64,000 nt of DNA from a bacterium BMS3Abin02. Its GTDB lineage: Bacteria; Actinomycetota; Acidimicrobiia; Spongiisociales; UBA4744. The translations under genes were made by a program, and so were the position numbers. The DNA lies in NCBI GenBank assembly GCA_002897675.1, contig BDSU01000045.1, positions 149,282 through 213,281 on the forward strand. Direction: 5' to 3'. This document shows, piece by piece, positions 9,384 to 18,590 of the stretch. Position 1 is the first letter of the stretch. Each line of letters starts with the position of its first letter. The notes under the pieces are model-generated. The model was not told where the DNA came from and did no database searches. It was given only the letters and a program-made list of their open reading frames with translations.

Positions 9384-10565
9384 TCAGGTCTGGGGCGGGG
9401 GCACCGGCGTGCCCGTGCCCCCTTTCGAGCCGGGAAGGGTGAGGACGTCGACGGATGCGATCTGATCTGCCAGGTCGTTGAGACGTTTCAGGATGGCGGC
9501 GACACGGGCGGTGGCGAACGGTGACGGCTCCTTCTTCTGGCCAAAACTGAAACTGTCGAATCCCCGGTAGCAGGAGCGGGGTGTCACCGTGCCGCCCCCG
9601 CCGACGTTGTAGGCGATGAGGCAGGCGGCGAGTTCGGCGATGAGCCGTCGATCATCCAGCTCGGCTTGAGGACCACTCCACAGCTCCGGGTAGCGGCTGA
9701 GCGTGTCGAGCACCCAGTAACTCCCGTACCAGAACGGCGGCCATTTGATGGTCTTGAACCTCGTGCCGTGGCCGAATATGTAGGGGCGGTGATCTCCTCT
9801 GTGTTCCCAGACGGTGAGGATGGTGCGGGCCGGCGCGAGGATCCGGGCGGGTCGATCGTCTGCGGGCAGTCGGGAGAACGCCCGGAGTGCTTCGAGGGTC
9901 ACCTGCGGGCATACGTCACTCTTGCGGCCCGGGCCTCTGAATCCGGTCGCAGGTTCGGGCACGCAGGGCCATCCCATGCCCTGGCTGGTCGGCGACAGAT
10001 CGTCTCTGGTTAGCGCCAGTGCCGCCTGGACTCGCGGATCGCCGGTTCGTGAGTAGCGGATGAGGACTTCCGTGATGGCGTGGTGGTCGCACAGCAGTGT
10101 GCTCCATGCCCCGTCCGGTGTGACTCGGCTCACGGCGAGTGTTGCGAAGCGGCCGTCGATCTGGTGACGGAGCATCTGGTCGAGCAGCGTTTCGATGGCC
10201 GGATGGTCGCCGCCCCCGAGTCCCATGTCGGCGAGCAGGTGGAGAAGATTGGGAGCGAACGCGGGACTGTTGTGGCCGGAGAGCCGCTGGGGGGTCTCCC
10301 AGTCGGGGAGCCGTTCGATCAACTCGATGGTCCCAGGATCCCGGACGGTTTTGGTGCGAGCCTCGACAACATCAGGGTCGTCCACGGCGCGATCGTCGAG
10401 TTCCGTGAGTGCAACCCAGCGGGCTGACGGTTCATCCGATTGCAGCAGCCAAGGCCTGGGGTCGGCACCCAGCAGCGTCAACCAGGCATCATTGTTGGTG
10501 GCGCGCACTCGTCCTCCGATCGACGGTTGCCCGTACAGCCAGCGTAGCGAAGGTGCGGCTGTCAC
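9384..10565 (-). CDS. Terpenoid-cyclase/squalene-cyclase-like alpha-toroid protein, function unknown
   Basis: A 393-residue soluble protein. The N-terminal pattern WLLQSDEPSARWVALTEL, the later LLHLLADMGLGG, and repeated aromatic helices (PYIFGHGTRFKTIKWPPFW) resemble stand-alone proteins with the squalene-cyclase/prenyltransferase (alpha/alpha toroid) fold. The DXDD acid motif of true cyclases was not seen, so an enzymatic cyclase role is doubtful. The GTG at 10565 is used; the GTG at 10508 is also possible because the first 19 residues add little. No operon partner. Confidence 0.6.
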   Translation of the reverse strand: MTAAPSLRWLYGQPSIGGRVRATNNDAWLTLLGADPRPWLLQSDEPSARWVALTELDDRAVDDPDVVEARTKTVRDPGTIELIERLPDWETPQRLSGHNSPAFAPNLLHLLADMGLGGGDHPAIETLLDQMLRHQIDGRFATLAVSRVTPDGAWSTLLCDHHAITEVLIRYSRTGDPRVQAALALTRDDLSPTSQGMGWPCVPEPATGFRGPGRKSDVCPQVTLEALRAFSRLPADDRPARILAPARTILTVWEHRGDHRPYIFGHGTRFKTIKWPPFWYGSYWVLDTLSRYPELWSGPQAELDDRRLIAELAACLIAYNVGGGGTVTPRSCYRGFDSFSFGQKKEPSPFATARVAAILKRLNDLADQIASVDVLTLPGSKGGTGTPVPPPQT

Positions 10566-10656
10566 CAGTCGGAGGGTTTTCGCCGAAACAGGCCTTCGCG
10601 ATGGCTCGATCGAGTTCGGAGACGGAGAGTGCTTGCCCGTCGCCGAGTCTCACCCG

Positions 10657-11613
10657 TCAGAGCGCCAGTGCGAGGAATCCGACGTAGGCGACGACGAGCA
10701 CCGCGCCCTCCCAGCGCACGAGACGGTTTCCCGTCGCGGTCAAGACGCCGGCGAGTGTCGAGATGACGAGCATGAAGATGATCGGGGTTCGGAAACCGGC
10801 GGTGAAGGTGCCGGTCCCGGCGAGAGCGGCGGCTCCCGCGACACCGAGAGAGTTGAACAGGTTCGAACCGAGAACGTTGCCGATCACAAGGGCGTTTTCA
10901 TGTCGTCTCGCCGCCGCGATCCCTGTGGCGAGTTCCGGCAGACTCGTGCCTACGGCCACGAGCGAGAGCCCGATGAACCCCTGGCTGAGACCCAGTTCGA
11001 TGGCCACGATGCGGGCGCCCCTGACCAACAGATCGGCGCCCACGAGCGTGACCGCCAACGCGAGGAGCCCGACGGTGAGTTCGACCGCAGCTCCTTTGCC
11101 GGGAGGAGCGAGCTTGTTGGCGTCGAGCTTCACGATGCCCTCTGCGACATCCCGTCGTGACCACGAGACGAGCAGGAACGCAGAGATGATGATTCCGATG
11201 ATGAGTCCCGCCCCCTCGACGGTGCTGATCGTTCCTTCCCACGCCAACGCGCTGAAGGCAACGACGGCCGCGAGCATCAGGATGCCTTCCCTCTTGATCG
11301 TGTGCAGATGGCCCGCAACGGGCAGGATCATGACCGAGACGCCGAGCACGAGGCTGAGATTCGCCACGTTCGATCCGACGATGTTCCCGATCGCCATGTC
11401 CATCTCGCCCCGAGCGGCGGCGAGCGTGCTGACCAGCAGTTCGGGAGCCGACGTGCCCATTCCGATCACGAGCGCACCGATGAGTACCGCGGACATTCCC
11501 CAGATTCGGGCAAGACGAGCGGCGGAGAGCACCAGCCGGTCGGCCGCGACGGTCAGTAGTACGAGCCCGACAACGACGAGGACGGCGGCACCGATCACAG
11601 CCCGTCCCTCCAA
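10657..11613 (-). CDS. Calcium/sodium antiporter, CaCA family (YrbG-like)
   Basis: A 318-residue ten-helix exchanger. Two alpha repeats are clear: GMGTSAPELLVS with GNIVGSN in the first half and AVGTSLPELATG with GNVLGSNLFN in the second. These carry the acidic residues that bind Ca2+/Na+. Family members exchange Ca2+ for Na+ or H+ across the inner membrane. The start overlaps the end of the upstream LLM oxidoreductase gene by 19 nt, so the two are probably co-transcribed; an alternative start a few codons downstream would reduce the overlap. Confidence 0.9.
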   Translation of the reverse strand: MEGRAVIGAAVLVVVGLVLLTVAADRLVLSAARLARIWGMSAVLIGALVIGMGTSAPELLVSTLAAARGEMDMAIGNIVGSNVANLSLVLGVSVMILPVAGHLHTIKREGILMLAAVVAFSALAWEGTISTVEGAGLIIGIIISAFLLVSWSRRDVAEGIVKLDANKLAPPGKGAAVELTVGLLALAVTLVGADLLVRGARIVAIELGLSQGFIGLSLVAVGTSLPELATGIAAARRHENALVIGNVLGSNLFNSLGVAGAAALAGTGTFTAGFRTPIIFMLVISTLAGVLTATGNRLVRWEGAVLVVAYVGFLALAL

Positions 11614-12365
11614 GCAAGCCAGTCTCTGACAGGTCCGGTGTCGTAGGACGGCCCGTCGAGGCTGAGCACCACCTGTTGCGCCCCGGCGGCGACCAGATCA
11701 TCCGCCAGATCGATGCGCCGCCCGCTCACACCGACAGACCGTTCGATCGAGGAAGGATCCCTGCCGATGCGGGTGCACCAGCGATCCAAGACCCGGTTCT
11801 TGTGCGCGTAGAGATCATGGTTCGTCGTGCTGAAGAAGCCGTGCCAGATGTTCGCGTGCTGCGCAGTGATCCTCAGGGTCACCTTCTCTCCACCGCCTCC
11901 GACAAGAATCGGGATGGAGCGTTTGGGGGGTGGGTTCAGATCGGCCAGACGAGCCTTGATGATCGGGAGATTGCGATCCAGGTCACGGAGGCGACCTGCC
12001 GCCGTTCCGAATTCGTACCCGTACTCGTCGTAGTCCCGCTGAAACCATCCCGACCCGATGCCGAGGATCAGGCGCCCCTCGGAGATGTGGTCGACCGTAC
12101 GGGCCATGTCGGCGAGCAGATTCGGATTCCGATACGAGTTGCAGGTCACCAGGCATCCGATCTCGACCCGCTCGGTGATCTCCGCCCACGAGGCCAGCAT
12201 CGTCCATGCCTCGAAGTGCTTGCCGTCACGGTCGCCGGACAACGCGAAGAAGTGGTCCCAGTTGTAGATGATGTCGACACCAAGGGCCTCGCACTCGAAA
12301 ACCGCCCTGCGGATGTTCAAATACTCGGCATGCTGCGGCTCAAGTTGTACTGCGATCCGGGGCAT
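11595..12365 (-). CDS. LLM-class F420-type oxidoreductase
   Basis: A 256-residue luciferase-like TIM-barrel protein. Motifs are IIYNWDHFF near the N-terminus, GSGWFQRDYDEYGYEFGTA in the middle and ILVGGGGEKVTLRIT at about 155-170, a typical F420-dependent LLM arrangement. ATG at 12365 gives MPRIAVQLEPQHAEY; the longer frame adds 18 residues with no family support and would run into the divergent gene at 12418. F420 use is inferred from family and lineage; FMN cannot be excluded. Substrate unknown. Confidence 0.85.
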   Translation of the reverse strand: MPRIAVQLEPQHAEYLNIRRAVFECEALGVDIIYNWDHFFALSGDRDGKHFEAWTMLASWAEITERVEIGCLVTCNSYRNPNLLADMARTVDHISEGRLILGIGSGWFQRDYDEYGYEFGTAAGRLRDLDRNLPIIKARLADLNPPPKRSIPILVGGGGEKVTLRITAQHANIWHGFFSTTNHDLYAHKNRVLDRWCTRIGRDPSSIERSVGVSGRRIDLADDLVAAGAQQVVLSLDGPSYDTGPVRDWLAWRDGL

Positions 12366-12417
12366 GCGCGCACAGTAGCGTGCGTAAGCTGGAAACTGAT
12401 CGAGCACGAGGGGTGAC

Positions 12418-14001
12418 ATGGAGTTCCAGTCCTATGCGTACGGGCAGAACCATTTCACGATCGACGCAGACCTCTCCGTGGTATTGAGCCGATACTGGCG
12501 GGATTTCGACGCGCACCGCGAAGAGATGACACGGTGGGGCCTGCTGATGGGATCCGAGGCGTACGAGGTCGGCTACCACATCGACCAGGGGGCGATACCA
12601 GAGTTGGTGATGCATGACCTGGATGGCAACCGGGTCGATCGGGCGCGGATCTCCCCGGCGCAGAAGGCGTTGCTGGCGAAGCTCACACCGATGATGCGTC
12701 CCATCTATGACGGCGGAAGCTGGCATCATCACTATGCGATCGGGTATCTCCTCGGCGACCCGGGTTTGTACTGCATTCTGACCATCACCCAACAGACGGC
12801 GTACGCGATTCACAAGTACGCGCCCGAGCTGAGCGAGTGGAAGGATCGGCTCCTGGCAGGAGAGGCTTGGGGTGCGACGTGGATGACCGAGATCCAGGGA
12901 GGGAGCGACCTTGGTGCGAACAAGACCGTCGCTCATCACGACGAGGATGGCTGGCGCCTCTCCGCAGGTGACAAGTACTTCGCGAGCGGGGCGGGCCTGA
13001 CCGACGTCGCGATTGCCACCGCCCGTCCCGAGGGGGCACCGGCAGGCCCCAAAGGCCTTGCCCTGTTCCTCGTGCCGCGTCTGCGCCGGGACGGCTCACT
13101 CAACTTCACGGTGCGCAGACTCAAGAACAAGTCGGCGACCCGCGCCGTCCCTTCCGGAGAGGTCGAACTCGACGACGCAGAGGCATACCTCATCGGGCGG
13201 CCCGAAGAAGGGATCTACTACACGCTCGAGAACCTCACGATCTCGCGACTCGCGAACGCGGTCGCGGCGATGGGGATCGCCAAGAAGACGCATCTCGAGA
13301 CGCTGACCCGCGTCCAACGGCGCACCGCCTTCGGACATCCGCTCGGAGAGCTTCCGCTGATTCGCCGGGACATGGTGGACCTCGCAGTCCGACAGGCCGG
13401 AGGCATGGCGATCGCATTCCGGGCCGTCGAAGCGTTCGATCACGCCTGGCATGACCGGCCTCCCTACACCGCCGACTATCACTACGCCCGTTTCCTGTCA
13501 CACCTCGCCAAGAACCGCACCGCCAATCACGCGGCAGAGATCACTCGCCTCGGCATGGAGATCTTCGGTGGGCTGGGATTCCTGGAGGAGTATGCAGTCG
13601 CACGTTGGCACCGGGAAGCCCTCATCACACCGATCTGGGAAGGCCCCAGCAACGTGCAGGCGATCGACATGCTCGAAGCGATGCAGAAGAAGGGCGCGCA
13701 CGAGCAGTTCGTCGACGAGTTCACGACGCTTCTTGAGGGCGTCGGAACACCCGCCGCAGAGATGGCCCTCAAGACGATCCAGGGGACCCTCTCCGATCTG
13801 GCTCGCATGGGCGCCGACGAGGCCCAGTGGCATTCGAAGCGCGCACTCGTGAGATTCGCCGACGCGGCGCAAGTCGGTCTTCTCTATGACCTGGCCGATG
13901 CGGGCGGTGACCGGTACGCGAAACTGGCTGAACTCTATGCGGCGCACTTCCTCGAAGCCGAGGAGTACCCGACATGGGCTATGAAGGACGCCTCCGTGTA
14001 G
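12418..14001 (+). CDS. Acyl-CoA dehydrogenase, AidB-like
   Basis: A 527-residue flavoprotein with the acyl-CoA dehydrogenase fold and an extended N-terminal helical region. MTEIQGGSDLGAN is the substrate/FAD-binding motif in the form found in AidB. RRTAFGHPLGELP and MEIFGGLGFLEEYAVARWHRE are the FAD-binding C-terminal motifs. Length and motif wording fit AidB-like proteins, which may bind DNA or act on short branched acyl-CoAs; I cannot decide which. It is divergent from the LLM oxidoreductase, with a 52-bp shared promoter region. Confidence 0.88.
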   Translation: MEFQSYAYGQNHFTIDADLSVVLSRYWRDFDAHREEMTRWGLLMGSEAYEVGYHIDQGAIPELVMHDLDGNRVDRARISPAQKALLAKLTPMMRPIYDGGSWHHHYAIGYLLGDPGLYCILTITQQTAYAIHKYAPELSEWKDRLLAGEAWGATWMTEIQGGSDLGANKTVAHHDEDGWRLSAGDKYFASGAGLTDVAIATARPEGAPAGPKGLALFLVPRLRRDGSLNFTVRRLKNKSATRAVPSGEVELDDAEAYLIGRPEEGIYYTLENLTISRLANAVAAMGIAKKTHLETLTRVQRRTAFGHPLGELPLIRRDMVDLAVRQAGGMAIAFRAVEAFDHAWHDRPPYTADYHYARFLSHLAKNRTANHAAEITRLGMEIFGGLGFLEEYAVARWHREALITPIWEGPSNVQAIDMLEAMQKKGAHEQFVDEFTTLLEGVGTPAAEMALKTIQGTLSDLARMGADEAQWHSKRALVRFADAAQVGLLYDLADAGGDRYAKLAELYAAHFLEAEEYPTWAMKDASV

Positions 14002-14084
14002 CCGGACCCCAACACTCACCCGTTCTCGTGACGCTTGGATGGGATTATTCCCGGCGGCCTCAAGTGGTGTGAGTGGGTCGGGGT

Positions 14085-14729
14085 CTACTGGCTCGCTGCG
14101 AGCCGCTCGGCCGCCTGGAAGAGCGCCTCGGGAGGGATCTCTCCCGGGAAGCGAAAGTCCACCTTGCCGTCGGCGGTCACGAAGACGAAGAACGGGAATG
14201 CGTTGAGCCCGAATGCGTTCGCAGCGGTATTCTCGGGACTGTCCGCCATCGTGGGGACAGGCCAGTCCGCCAACCATTTCGACGGCGGGTAGTTGGGTGC
14301 CGTAGCGTCCGTTGCGGTGGCAACAGAGTAGAACTCGACTCCCGGTGGCAGACCGTTCTCGTCGATATACGGAGTGAGTTCGTTCACGTCGTTCTGGCAA
14401 TGCGGGCACCAGTGGGTGAGAAAGACGATGATCTTTGGCTTGCCGTCATCTCCGATCGAGATGCGGGTGCCGTCGAACGACGAACCTGACAACTGAGGTG
14501 CCCTCATGCCGATCGCGGGGTCCGCTCCCTGCTTGGGATAGCGTGGCAAAGCGGTTCCCGTGACCGTGACCATCTGCGTCTCGCCGATCGTGGCGTTCGT
14601 AGCGGTGGGGCCTCCTTTCGTGGAGAGGCCGGCGGCCGCTGCGATGGCAAGTATGCCGAGGACCCCGATGATGATCCAAAGCCGCCTGGAGCGAACGGGG
14701 GCGGGATTGTCTTTCGATTGCCTACTCAT
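14085..14729 (-). CDS. Membrane-anchored thioredoxin-like (TlpA/ResA) protein 1
   Basis: A 214-residue thiol-redox protein. A signal anchor lies at about 16-34 (LWIIIGVLGILAIAAAA), and an extracytoplasmic thioredoxin domain follows with the active site HWCPHC. PNYPPSKWLADWPVP is shared almost word for word with the paralogue at 15310-15951. ATG at 14729 (MSRQSKDNP) is preferred over an upstream in-frame ATG lying inside the DsbB gene. The gene overlaps the DsbB stop by 8 nt, so it is the last cistron of a three-gene disulfide operon. Confidence 0.88.
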   Translation of the reverse strand: MSRQSKDNPAPVRSRRLWIIIGVLGILAIAAAAGLSTKGGPTATNATIGETQMVTVTGTALPRYPKQGADPAIGMRAPQLSGSSFDGTRISIGDDGKPKIIVFLTHWCPHCQNDVNELTPYIDENGLPPGVEFYSVATATDATAPNYPPSKWLADWPVPTMADSPENTAANAFGLNAFPFFVFVTADGKVDFRFPGEIPPEALFQAAERLAASQ

Positions 14730-15279
14730 GCTCTTTCCTCGTCGACGTACGCGCCCACAGCAGGAGCAGTCCAACAAGTGTCAGCCCTGCGAGGGACATC
14801 ATGGGGATCGAGATGAATCCCAACTCCCAGACCCAACGAAGGGTACATGGGACGTCGGGGCTGCACACGCCAGCGTCGAGTGACGGGAAGCTCTGAATCG
14901 TGTATTGATAGGCGGCGATGCCCCATCCGACCACAACGAACGGCAGCGAATAGGTGCTGATGCGCGTGTCCTTGCGCAGTGCGGCGATGGGCAGCACGAT
15001 GACCAACGGGTACCAGACGATGCGCTGATACCAGCAGAGATGGCACGGGTTGAAGCCGATCACTTCCGAGTAGAAGAGGCTCCCCGCGATCGCACCGAGT
15101 GCAATGGCGGAAGCTACCCAGAGCGTCGACCCTCCGAGCAGATCGTCGAGCCAGTCGGATGCGGACTGCAGCACCGCCGAACGTCGTCTCCCCAGGAGCA
15201 GCACCACCAATCCGATATCGACCACGATGATGAGCAGCGTGATGAGCCCGAAGAATCGGTTGACAAACGCTGGGTTCAT
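14722..15279 (-). CDS. Disulfide bond formation protein DsbB/BdbC-like
   Basis: A 185-residue membrane protein with an extra N-terminal helix before the usual four-helix DsbB core. The first cysteine pair is CHLC in NPCHLCWYQRIVW; the second pair is in GVCSPDVPC. DsbB passes electrons from the thiol oxidase partner to quinone. It sits between two thioredoxin-like genes, which are the natural partners. It is 30 nt downstream of paralogue 2 and overlaps paralogue 1. Confidence 0.88.
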   Translation of the reverse strand: MNPAFVNRFFGLITLLIIVVDIGLVVLLLGRRRSAVLQSASDWLDDLLGGSTLWVASAIALGAIAGSLFYSEVIGFNPCHLCWYQRIVWYPLVIVLPIAALRKDTRISTYSLPFVVVGWGIAAYQYTIQSFPSLDAGVCSPDVPCTLRWVWELGFISIPMMSLAGLTLVGLLLLWARTSTRKEHE

Positions 15280-15309
15280 GGGATCGGAGACTAGTGGCGG
15301 CGGGCCGGC

Positions 15310-15951
15310 CTACCGGCCTGCCAGCTGATCGAGAATCTGGTAGAGCGTTTCGGGTGCCACGGAGCCTTCGCTCCTGCCGACGACCTTGCCGTCTGTATCG
15401 ACGAAAACGATGAAGGGGAACCCGGAGAGACCGAACGCTCGTGCCGAAGAGCTGTTCGTGTCGTCCGCGATCGTAGGAACCGGCCAGTCGGTCAGCCACT
15501 TCGACGGCGGATAGTTCGGCTTGGCGGCGTTCACACTCGTGGAGATGGCGACGATCTCGACACCCTCCGGAACACCGTTTTCCGCTATCCACGGAGTGAG
15601 CTCTTGCACCTCGGTCTGGCAGTGCGGACACCAGTGGGCAAGCAGGATGATGGCTTTCGGGGTGCCGTCGTTCGTTATCGACAGGGGGGTCCCATCGAAC
15701 GTCGCGCCGATGATCTCGGGGGCCACCATTCCGGCGGCGGGATCGGGCATCCCGCTCTGATACGTCGGCAGGGCCTGGCCGGTGATCGTGACCGGTCTGG
15801 TCTGCTTGATGTTCTCGCCCTGGGAGTCGGACCCGGTGGTGAGAAGTGCGACGAGTGCCGCGGCGGCAATGACGGCGGCGCCGATCAGGATGGCTGTTCT
15901 GCGCGAACGCCGTTTCCGTGGGGGCGCCTTCTTGACGGCCTTCCTACTCAT
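15310..15951 (-). CDS. Membrane-anchored thioredoxin-like (TlpA/ResA) protein 2
   Basis: A 213-residue protein with a basic N-terminus (PPRKRRSRR), one transmembrane helix at about 20-38 and a thioredoxin domain with active site HWCPHC. It is a close paralogue of the protein at 14085-14729: both have the same spacing, HWCPHCQ, and PNYPPSKWL-DWPVPT. It is the first gene of the operon (this gene, DsbB-like, paralogue 1). The arrangement suggests one oxidase serving two thiol carriers, or an oxidising and an isomerising carrier. Confidence 0.88.
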   Translation of the reverse strand: MSRKAVKKAPPRKRRSRRTAILIGAAVIAAAALVALLTTGSDSQGENIKQTRPVTITGQALPTYQSGMPDPAAGMVAPEIIGATFDGTPLSITNDGTPKAIILLAHWCPHCQTEVQELTPWIAENGVPEGVEIVAISTSVNAAKPNYPPSKWLTDWPVPTIADDTNSSSARAFGLSGFPFIVFVDTDGKVVGRSEGSVAPETLYQILDQLAGR

Positions 15952-16007
15952 GAGTTCCTCACAGGGAAGCGTGACAGGTCGAGAGCATAGCCTCGTGAGA
16001 GACGGGC

Positions 16008-18509
16008 CTATTCGGTCAGGTAGACGACCAGTTGCTCGCTCGCCCGGTCACGGAACGCAGCCATCGCATCGAGCCGTTCGAGCTCCTGTGTGACAGCCTT
16101 CTCGGCATGGCGAACGGTTCTCCGGTCGAAGAACGCATGGACTTCATCGGCCATATCGCTCAACGTCCAGAGAGTTCCCAGCGTGCGCTTGAGCAGTGAG
16201 GGCGGGAAGGCCCGCACCTGGTCATCCCAGTGGTGGGTGTAGAGATCCCATGCGACCCGACTCGCCGAGCGGTTTGCAAGCAACAACTCCACGACGAAGG
16301 GTGCGTTCTGGGTCCTGATCCGACCGTCGAGTGCCATCGCGAAGGTGCGTTCGACAAGTGCCCTGTCCGGAAACAACGGCAATGCGTAGAGGTAGCGGTT
16401 CTCGTCCTGTGGCGTCTCTGCACGTTCGTATTCGGAGAAGAACGTCTCGTAGTCGGCGAGTCCGGCATCTGCCGTGACATTGATGACCGCTTGGGCCACC
16501 TCGGGATCGAGCGTGTGATCGAAGACAGCCGGCAGCAGTTCGATGGCGCGCGCGCGTACCTGACCGTCGTTTCCGTAGCGACCGAGAGCCGAGATGAGCA
16601 GGCCGCGCAGGCGGCGGGTCAGTCCGTCTTCTTCGGGGTGAGGAGCCCATCCGAGACGTTTCGCCGCCGGTGTGAGGAGATCACGGACATACCGTTCGAA
16701 GGCTGGGCTTGGATCGAACGTGTGATGGATTTGCCTGATGCTCTCGACGATCGCGGTCCACACTGCGTGCTCTGTCTCGTTGCCGAAGCGGGTGAGGAGA
16801 TCCAGATACGCGCCGATATCGGTCTGACCGGCGATGACACAGGCCCACATGTCGTCGATGAGACCATATCGGTCGAGTGCGGAGAGACGGTCGAGGCGTT
16901 CCAGGATGCGCTCGAGGAGATCCGGCGAGTAGCGGCTCCGGTAGTAGCCGTGTCCGCCGGCGTTTGCGAGCACCCAGTTGACGGGGTCTTCGACGTCGAT
17001 GCGAATCTCCGGTGTGTCGAACACCACGTCGGTCCGATGGACCACGTCACCGGCTCCGTAGGCGAGGGTGAGGGGGATCTGCCACAGGTCGCCATCACCG
17101 GAGGGCCGGTACTGGAAGCGATGCTGTCGCGCGACGATACTGCCGTTGTCCAGGCCGATATCCACCTGCGGGTAGCCGCCGGAGAAGATCCACGACTCCA
17201 TGACCGATCCGACGGGTTGGCCCGAGGCCTGTTCGAGAGCCGCCCACAGGTCGCTCGTCTCGGTGTTCGCGAACGCGTGAGCTTCCAGATACGTCTCAAC
17301 GCCCTTTCGGAACACCTCTTCGCCGAGGAACCGCTGGAGCATGCGGACGAGTGAAGAGCCCTTCAGATAGGTGAGCACATCGAACATCTCGTCGGCTTCA
17401 TGCGGAGCGACGACCGGAAACTCGACGGGTCTGGTCGCCTGGAGGGCGTCGGTGATCATGGATCGAGAGCGCAACGGCGCGAACGAAAGCCAGGTTTTCC
17501 ATTCCGGTTTCCACGCATCCTGAGCGATCATCTCCATGAACGTTGCGAACGCCTCGTTCAGCCAGACGCCGTTCCACCACTTCATGGTCACGTAGTCACC
17601 GAACCACATGTGGGCGAGCTCGTGGGCGATGACTTCCGAGACGCGCTGCACCTCGCCGTGGGATGCGGTCTCGAGGTCGACGAGGAGGGCGCTTTCTCGG
17701 AACGTGACGGCGCCGAGGTTCTCCATCGCTCCGAACGCGAAGTCGGGGATCGCGATGAGGTCCATCTTGTCTCCCTGGTACGGGATGTCGTAGTAGTCGG
17801 CAAACCACCGCAGGTAGTGGGCGCCGGCTTCGACCGCGAACTCGGCCAGTCGTTCCTGTCCGGCCTGGTGGACCACTCGCAGGGGAACACCGCCGGCGTC
17901 GACCGGTTCGGTTGCGACGAACGGCCCGACAACGAAGGCCACCAGATACGTCGACATTCTCGGAGTGTCGGAGAAGAGGATCCTGATGGTGCCGTCATCG
18001 AGTTTCGTTCGACTGATCTCGGCTCCGTTGGATACGGCGAGCAGACCCTCGGGCACAACGAGGGTGATGCCGAACACGGCTTTGTATTCCGGTTCGTCCC
18101 AGCAGGGGAACGCGCGCCGGGCGTCGGTCGCTTCGAACTGGGTTGTGGCGACGACGTGGTCGCGGCCGTCCGCATCCGTGAACGTGCTGCGATAGAAGCC
18201 GTGGAGCTTGTCGTTGAGGATTCCGGAGAAGCGGAGAGAGAGTGTGTGCTCTCCCGGCGGGATCTGTGCACCGTCGGACAGGCGGATCCGTTCCGTCTCG
18301 GGGTCGTGGGAGGTAGAGAGGCTGCGGTCGCCGAGTGTGGCTTCTTCGATGTCGATCTCGATGGCGTTGAGAATGATCTCGTCGGCCGGCTCGCCGACCG
18401 TGACACGAATCGTCTCGGTCCCGGAGAATGTCGCCGTATCGAGATCCGGACGCAACGTGATGTCGTAGCGGCTTGGGAACGCGATCTTGGGAAGGCGGTA
18501 GGGATCCAC
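16008..18509 (-). CDS. M1 family zinc aminopeptidase
   Basis: An 833-residue gluzincin. GAMENLGAVTFRE at about 256-268 is the exopeptidase motif, and HELAHMWFGDYV at about 294-305, followed by the second Glu in LNEAFATFM, forms the zinc site. A C-terminal ERAP1-like helical domain of about 350 residues completes the family layout. GTG at 18509 gives VDPYRLPKIAFPSRYD, the expected N-terminus; the open frame continues 104 codons further but would overlap the divergent PAP2 gene. No signal peptide, so it is cytoplasmic. Confidence 0.93.
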   Translation of the reverse strand: MDPYRLPKIAFPSRYDITLRPDLDTATFSGTETIRVTVGEPADEIILNAIEIDIEEATLGDRSLSTSHDPETERIRLSDGAQIPPGEHTLSLRFSGILNDKLHGFYRSTFTDADGRDHVVATTQFEATDARRAFPCWDEPEYKAVFGITLVVPEGLLAVSNGAEISRTKLDDGTIRILFSDTPRMSTYLVAFVVGPFVATEPVDAGGVPLRVVHQAGQERLAEFAVEAGAHYLRWFADYYDIPYQGDKMDLIAIPDFAFGAMENLGAVTFRESALLVDLETASHGEVQRVSEVIAHELAHMWFGDYVTMKWWNGVWLNEAFATFMEMIAQDAWKPEWKTWLSFAPLRSRSMITDALQATRPVEFPVVAPHEADEMFDVLTYLKGSSLVRMLQRFLGEEVFRKGVETYLEAHAFANTETSDLWAALEQASGQPVGSVMESWIFSGGYPQVDIGLDNGSIVARQHRFQYRPSGDGDLWQIPLTLAYGAGDVVHRTDVVFDTPEIRIDVEDPVNWVLANAGGHGYYRSRYSPDLLERILERLDRLSALDRYGLIDDMWACVIAGQTDIGAYLDLLTRFGNETEHAVWTAIVESIRQIHHTFDPSPAFERYVRDLLTPAAKRLGWAPHPEEDGLTRRLRGLLISALGRYGNDGQVRARAIELLPAVFDHTLDPEVAQAVINVTADAGLADYETFFSEYERAETPQDENRYLYALPLFPDRALVERTFAMALDGRIRTQNAPFVVELLLANRSASRVAWDLYTHHWDDQVRAFPPSLLKRTLGTLWTLSDMADEVHAFFDRRTVRHAEKAVTQELERLDAMAAFRDRASEQLVVYLTE

Positions 18510-18590
18510 TCGAGGCTCCTCGCTCGTGTCGGGTGATGGTAGCGACCACTCACGGCCGGCCGGTAGGGTTCGACCGGCGAAAGGAGACCG

